A DNA stretch of 64,000 nucleotides, from positions 62,001-126,000 of the forward strand of contig CAVSXT010000004.1 in the NCBI GenBank assembly GCA_963732005.1, in the 5' to 3' direction. Position numbers and translations under genes: made by a program. This document shows, piece by piece, positions 60,608 through 64,000 of this stretch. Numbering within the stretch: the first letter of the stretch is position 1; every line of letters starts with the position of its first letter. Source of the DNA: JASLEW01 sp963732005. Lineage in GTDB: Bacteria > Acidobacteriota > Thermoanaerobaculia > Multivoradales > UBA5704. Under the pieces are notes generated by a model that had not been told where the DNA came from, searched no databases, and worked only from the letters and a program-made list of their open reading frames with translations.

Positions 60608-62628
60608 CGCGGCGCGACGGCTTCTGGCGCCGGCACGCGGCGCGGCTGGCGGCTGGCGCCATGGTCCTGGCGCTCTATGGCTTCGCGCGGCTGCCGACGC
60701 TGTCGCCCTCGGAACGTGCGGCGCTCGCCGAGCGCTTCGCGTTCCAGCGCCTCGCGCTGCCGCGCCTGCCGGCGGCGCTGGCGGGTGCCGGCGGCGGAGC
60801 CGGCCACGCCGTGCGCCAGGTCAACCCCAGCGTCGGCAACATCCAGGCCTGGATCTCGAGCGTCGGCGCCGGCGTGGCGCTCGCCGATCTCGACGGCGAC
60901 GGGCTGGCCAACGACCTCTGCTGGGTCGATCCGCGGGTGGACCGCGTGATGGTGGCGCCGGCGCCCGGCAGCGGCGACCGCTTCGCGCTGTTCACCCTGG
61001 ACCCCGGGCCCCTGCCCTACGACCCGGCGACCATGGCGCCGATGGGCTGCCTGCCCGGCGACTTCAACGAGGACGGCCTCGCCGACCTGCTGGTCTACTA
61101 CTGGGGGCGTTCGCCGATCCTGTTCCTGCGGCGGGCGGATGCGCCGGTGCTCGCCGCCGCCGCCTTCGTGCCGGCCGAGCTGCTGCCCGGCGGCCCGGAG
61201 CCCTGGTACACCAACGCCATGACCAGCGCCGACGTGGACGGCGACGGCCACCTCGACCTGATCGCCGGCAACTATTTCCAGGAGGGCTCGCGGTTGCTCG
61301 ACGCCCATGCCGGGGTCGAGGTCGAGATGCAGAAGAGCATGTCGCACGCTCCGAACGGCGGCCGCCACCACCTGCTGCTGTGGCGGGGAGCCACTGCCGG
61401 GGCCCACCCGAGCGCCGATTTCGTGGACGTGCCGGACGCCTTCGACCCGCAGACCAACCGCTCGTGGACGCTGGCGGTCGGCGCCGCCGACCTCGACGGC
61501 GACGGGCTGCCGGAGATCTATTTCGCCAACGATTTCGGCAACGACCGGCTGCTGCACAACCGTTCGACGCCCGGCCATCCGCGGCTGGTGCCGCTGTACG
61601 GCCGGCGGACGCTGACCACGCCGCAGTCGAAGGTCCTCGGCCACGACTCGTTCAAGGGCATGGGGGTCGATTTCGCCGACATCAACGGCGACGGTCTGCT
61701 CGACATCTACGTCAGCAACATCGCCCAGGACTTCGCGCTCGAGGAGAACCATTTCGTGTGGGTGAGCACCGGCCATCCCGAGCTGATGCGCCAGGGCATC
61801 GCCCCCTACGTCGACCGCAGCGAGCCGCTGGGTCTCGCGCGCAGCGCCTGGTCGTGGGACGCGCGCCTGGCCGACTTCGACAACGACGGCGTGCCGGAGG
61901 CGATCCAGGCGAGCGGTTTCGTGCGCGGCCGGGTGGACCGCTGGCCAGAGCTGCAGGAGCTGGCGATGGGCAACGACGACCTGCTGCACCTGCCCGGCTT
62001 CTGGCCGCACTTCCGGCCCGGCGACGACCTGTCGGGACAGGTCCACGATCCGTTCTTCGTGCGCGCTCCCTCCGGGCGGTACTTCGACATCGCCGCCGAG
62101 CTTGGCCTCGGCGACGTCCAGATCAGCCGCGGCATCGCGGTCGGCGACGTCGACGGCGACGGGCGGCTCGACTTCGTGGTCGCCAACCAGTGGGGCGACT
62201 CGTTCCTGTTCCACAACGTCAGCCCGCGGGTGGGCTCGTTCCTGGGCCTCGACCTGCGCCTGCCGGTGACCACCGGGCGCGACGGCCCGGGAGCCCGCCT
62301 GGGCCGGCCGGCGGTGGGGGCCGCCGCCACCGTCTTCCTGCCCGACGGGCGCCGGCTGGTGGGACAGGTGGACGGCGGCAGCGGCCACTCCGGCAAGCGG
62401 GCGCCGACGCTGCACTTCGGGCTCGGGCGGATGGCGGCGGGCACGCCGCTGCGGGTGGTGGTGCGCTGGCGCGAGGCCGGCGGCGCGCTGGCCAGCCGCG
62501 CCTTCTGGCTGACCCCGGGCTGGCACCGGATCCTGCTCGACCAGACCGCCGGCGCGGGTGGCGGTCCCGCACCCCCTTCCCCGGTTTCCTTCCGCGCTGT
62601 CTCCCGTGGCGACCGGACCAGCCGATGA
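60604..62628 (+). CDS. unbV: FG-GAP/ASPIC-UnbV enediyne-cassette protein
   Basis: 674-aa exported protein with an N-terminal anchor (LAAGAMVLALYGFARLPT). It has seven FG-GAP-type Ca2+ loops of the D-x-D-x-D-G kind: DLDGDGLAND, DFNEDGLADL, DVDGDGHLDL, DLDGDGLPEI, DINGDGLLDI, DFDNDGVPEA and DVDGDGRLDF. The final domain is ASPIC/UnbV (FLPDGRRLVGQVDGGSGHSG then PTLHFGLG). This is the CRTAC1-like product found in enediyne clusters as UnbV/E3. A seven-bladed propeller is the expected fold. Coupled by ATGA overlaps to both neighbours. Confidence 0.9.
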   Translation: MTRRDGFWRRHAARLAAGAMVLALYGFARLPTLSPSERAALAERFAFQRLALPRLPAALAGAGGGAGHAVRQVNPSVGNIQAWISSVGAGVALADLDGDGLANDLCWVDPRVDRVMVAPAPGSGDRFALFTLDPGPLPYDPATMAPMGCLPGDFNEDGLADLLVYYWGRSPILFLRRADAPVLAAAAFVPAELLPGGPEPWYTNAMTSADVDGDGHLDLIAGNYFQEGSRLLDAHAGVEVEMQKSMSHAPNGGRHHLLLWRGATAGAHPSADFVDVPDAFDPQTNRSWTLAVGAADLDGDGLPEIYFANDFGNDRLLHNRSTPGHPRLVPLYGRRTLTTPQSKVLGHDSFKGMGVDFADINGDGLLDIYVSNIAQDFALEENHFVWVSTGHPELMRQGIAPYVDRSEPLGLARSAWSWDARLADFDNDGVPEAIQASGFVRGRVDRWPELQELAMGNDDLLHLPGFWPHFRPGDDLSGQVHDPFFVRAPSGRYFDIAAELGLGDVQISRGIAVGDVDGDGRLDFVVANQWGDSFLFHNVSPRVGSFLGLDLRLPVTTGRDGPGARLGRPAVGAAATVFLPDGRRLVGQVDGGSGHSGKRAPTLHFGLGRMAAGTPLRVVVRWREAGGALASRAFWLTPGWHRILLDQTAGAGGGPAPPSPVSFRAVSRGDRTSR

Positions 62629-63674
62629 CGGACGGCAAGGACCTCCGGCTGCCGGCGCTGCGGCGCTTCGCCTTCGCCATCACGGTGCTCAACCTGCTCG
62701 GGCACACGGTGCTCGGCTTCGAGCAGTCGTGGGCGGCGCCGCTGGCGGCGCTGGCCGCGGCCTACGCCGCGGAGATCGCGCTCGAGCTGATCGCCGCCTG
62801 GCAGCAGGGGCGCCGGCCGCGCTTCCTCGCCGGCGGCTTCAGCGTTGGCGGGATGATCGATTTCTTGCTGTCGGCGCACATCAGCGGGCTGGCGGTATCG
62901 ATGCTGCTGTACTCCGGCGAGCGCCTGGCGCCGATCGTCTTCGCCGCGGTCGTCGCCATCGGCTCGAAGCACGTCTTCCGCGCGCCGGCACCGGGGGCGC
63001 CGCCGGGCGCCGGCAGCCGCCACTTCCTGAACCCCTCGAACTTCGGCATCACCGTCACGCTGCTGGCGTTCTCCTACGTCGGCATCGCCCAGCCCTACAT
63101 GTTCACCGAGAAGCTGAGCGCCACCGGCGCCTGGGTGCTGCCGGCGGTGCTGGTCTGTGCCGGCACCTTCTTCAACGGCCGCTTCACCCGCAAGCTGCCG
63201 CTCATCGCCGGCTGGGTGGGTGGCTTCGGGCTGCAGGCGATGGCGCGCTGGTGGGCGTTCGGCAACCTGCCGCGCGCTTCGCTGATGCCCCTGACCGGGG
63301 TCGCGCTGCTGCTGTTCACCTTCTACATGGTGACCGACCCGGCGACGACGCCGGTCGGGGCGCGCCATCAGGTCGCCTTCGGCGCGGCGGTGGCGGCGGT
63401 CTACGGCGCCCTGCTCGCGTCGCACGTGGTGTTCACGCCGTTCTTTGCTCTCACCCTGGTGGCGATGGGACGCGGCGCGCTGCTCTGGTTGGGGGCGTGG
63501 CGGCTGCGGGCGACCGCCGCCGCGGCGGCGGCGCCCGGGGCCGCCAGACCGGCGCCGATGGCGGTGCTGGCGCCCGCGGCGCCGCCGGCGCTGCGGCTGG
63601 TCGAGGGCACTGGCCGGCCGCAACCGGGCGAGGCGTCGCGGGAGCCGCGGGCCGCCGGCCGGCCCGGGCGGTGA
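62625..63674 (+). CDS. unbU: membrane protein of enediyne cassette (UnbU-like)
   Basis: 349-aa integral membrane protein with about eight to ten helices. It shares the UnbU/E4 pattern: FAITVLNLLGHTVLGFEQSW, then GFSVGGMIDFLLSAHISGLA, VVAIGSKHVFRAPA, HFLNPSNFGITVTLLAFSYV and FYMVTDPATTPVGARHQVAF. The NPSNFGI and TDPATTP stretches also occur in RnfD/NqrB-type subunits, hinting at a shared fold. The C-terminal ~55 residues are disordered and Ala/Pro-rich. The start overlaps the unbV stop. Confidence 0.88.
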   Translation: MTDGKDLRLPALRRFAFAITVLNLLGHTVLGFEQSWAAPLAALAAAYAAEIALELIAAWQQGRRPRFLAGGFSVGGMIDFLLSAHISGLAVSMLLYSGERLAPIVFAAVVAIGSKHVFRAPAPGAPPGAGSRHFLNPSNFGITVTLLAFSYVGIAQPYMFTEKLSATGAWVLPAVLVCAGTFFNGRFTRKLPLIAGWVGGFGLQAMARWWAFGNLPRASLMPLTGVALLLFTFYMVTDPATTPVGARHQVAFGAAVAAVYGALLASHVVFTPFFALTLVAMGRGALLWLGAWRLRATAAAAAAPGAARPAPMAVLAPAAPPALRLVEGTGRPQPGEASREPRAAGRPGR

Positions 63675-63717
63675 GGGCCAGGAGCGACTTGGCGGCCGTG
63701 GCGGTGACCGGAGCAGG

Positions 63718-64000
63718 ATGAGCGAAGGAATCGCCATCGTCGGCATGGGATGCCGCTATCCGGATGCGCGGTCGCCGGCCGAGCTGTGGGAGACGGTGAT
63801 GGCGCGGCGCCAGGCGTTCCGCCTGGTCCCTCCCGAGCGGCTGCGGCTCGAGGACTACCGCGCCAGGTCCGGCGGCGGCCTGCCCGCAGGCGCGGCATCC
63901 GGCGGGGTATCCGGTGCCGCTGGCGCCGCCGGCGCCCCGGCGCCGGTCGCCGCCGATCCGGACAGCATCCCGCTGCGCGAGGCGGCGGTGCTCGCCGGCT
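63718..64000 (+). CDS. pksE: enediyne-type iterative type I polyketide synthase, N-terminus only
   Basis: First ~94 codons of a large polyketide synthase. The ketosynthase opening is MSEGIAIVGMGCRYPDARSP, followed by ELWETVMARRQAFRLVPPER and LRLEDYRA. The PPERLRLEDY form is characteristic of enediyne PKS (PksE) rather than ordinary modular synthases. A low-complexity Gly/Ala insertion encoded by short repeats (63891-63948) follows, then SIPLREAAVLAG, which leads into the KS core outside the window. AGGAG-like bases precede ATG 63718. The gene lies 43 bp after unbU in the same direction. Confidence 0.85.
   Translation, partial: MSEGIAIVGMGCRYPDARSPAELWETVMARRQAFRLVPPERLRLEDYRARSGGGLPAGAASGGVSGAAGAAGAPAPVAADPDSIPLREAAVLAG
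63891..63948 (+). repeat. 9-bp-period repeat in pksE N-terminus
   Basis: Degenerate GGC-GCC-type units of 9 bp encode SGGVSGAAGAAGAPAP, an insertion in the N-terminal KS region where relatives have a short loop. Confidence 0.7.

Overview
The window is GC-rich DNA from a bacterial chromosome. The best guess is an Acidobacteriota member, perhaps the Thermoanaerobaculia branch. This rests on a PadR regulator directly followed by an ADOP-type duplicated MacB-like permease (a hallmark of acidobacterial genomes), an S41 protein with a YFHP-type linker, and the many secreted proteins. No rRNA gene, CRISPR array or complete tRNA was seen. The taxonomic call is inference.

Layout. (1) 1-11842 holds assorted single genes: a partial S41 peptidase homologue, a saccharopine-dehydrogenase-like reductase, small membrane proteins, PadR plus ADOP permease, two tandem small paralogues, an alpha/beta hydrolase and a KirBac-type potassium channel. 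(2) 11999-16131 is a translationally coupled pair: a HopA1-like protein and a protein kinase fused to a LanC-like cyclase. Together they look like a split lanthipeptide synthetase without an adjacent precursor. (3) 16192-23807 is housekeeping: recO, glyQ, glyS and ppdK. GlyS carries a Gly-Ser-Pro insertion and PPDK carries a roughly 275-residue histone-H1-like tail. (4) 24513-36889 is an accessory region of visibly lower GC in part. It contains an intact methyltransferase gene, a 3'-half tRNA-Phe remnant, a complete IS630-family element with TA target sites and a frameshift site, a DUF6338 membrane protein with two small proteins sharing one motif, several toxin-antitoxin pairs, and secreted proteins. 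A 123-bp copy of the methyltransferase 3' end lies 7.4 kb away, so 25368-32896 may be an integrated island. (5) 36886-57173 is a roughly 20-kb run of minus-strand genes: three GMC oxidoreductases, four di-heme c-type cytochromes, a patatin-like phospholipase, a membrane protein with a possible catalase-like domain, an old-yellow-enzyme-type reductase, a decayed fifth cytochrome and a GNAT acetyltransferase. Tight spacing and overlaps suggest one operon for oxidation of a lipid or other hydrophobic substrate, with electrons passed to cytochrome c. (6) 57462-59403 holds an MFS transporter and a VapBC pair. (7) 59603-64000 is the start of an enediyne-type biosynthetic locus: unbL (DUF1702), unbV (FG-GAP/ASPIC) and unbU (membrane protein), linked by ATGA overlaps, then the first 283 bases of a pksE-like iterative polyketide synthase that runs off the window.

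A recurrent oddity is short tandem repeats with a 9-bp period. They occur between genes and inside coding regions, where they encode low-complexity linkers. Most start codons were chosen from ribosome-binding sites, overlaps and family conventions; uncertain ones are flagged in the entries.
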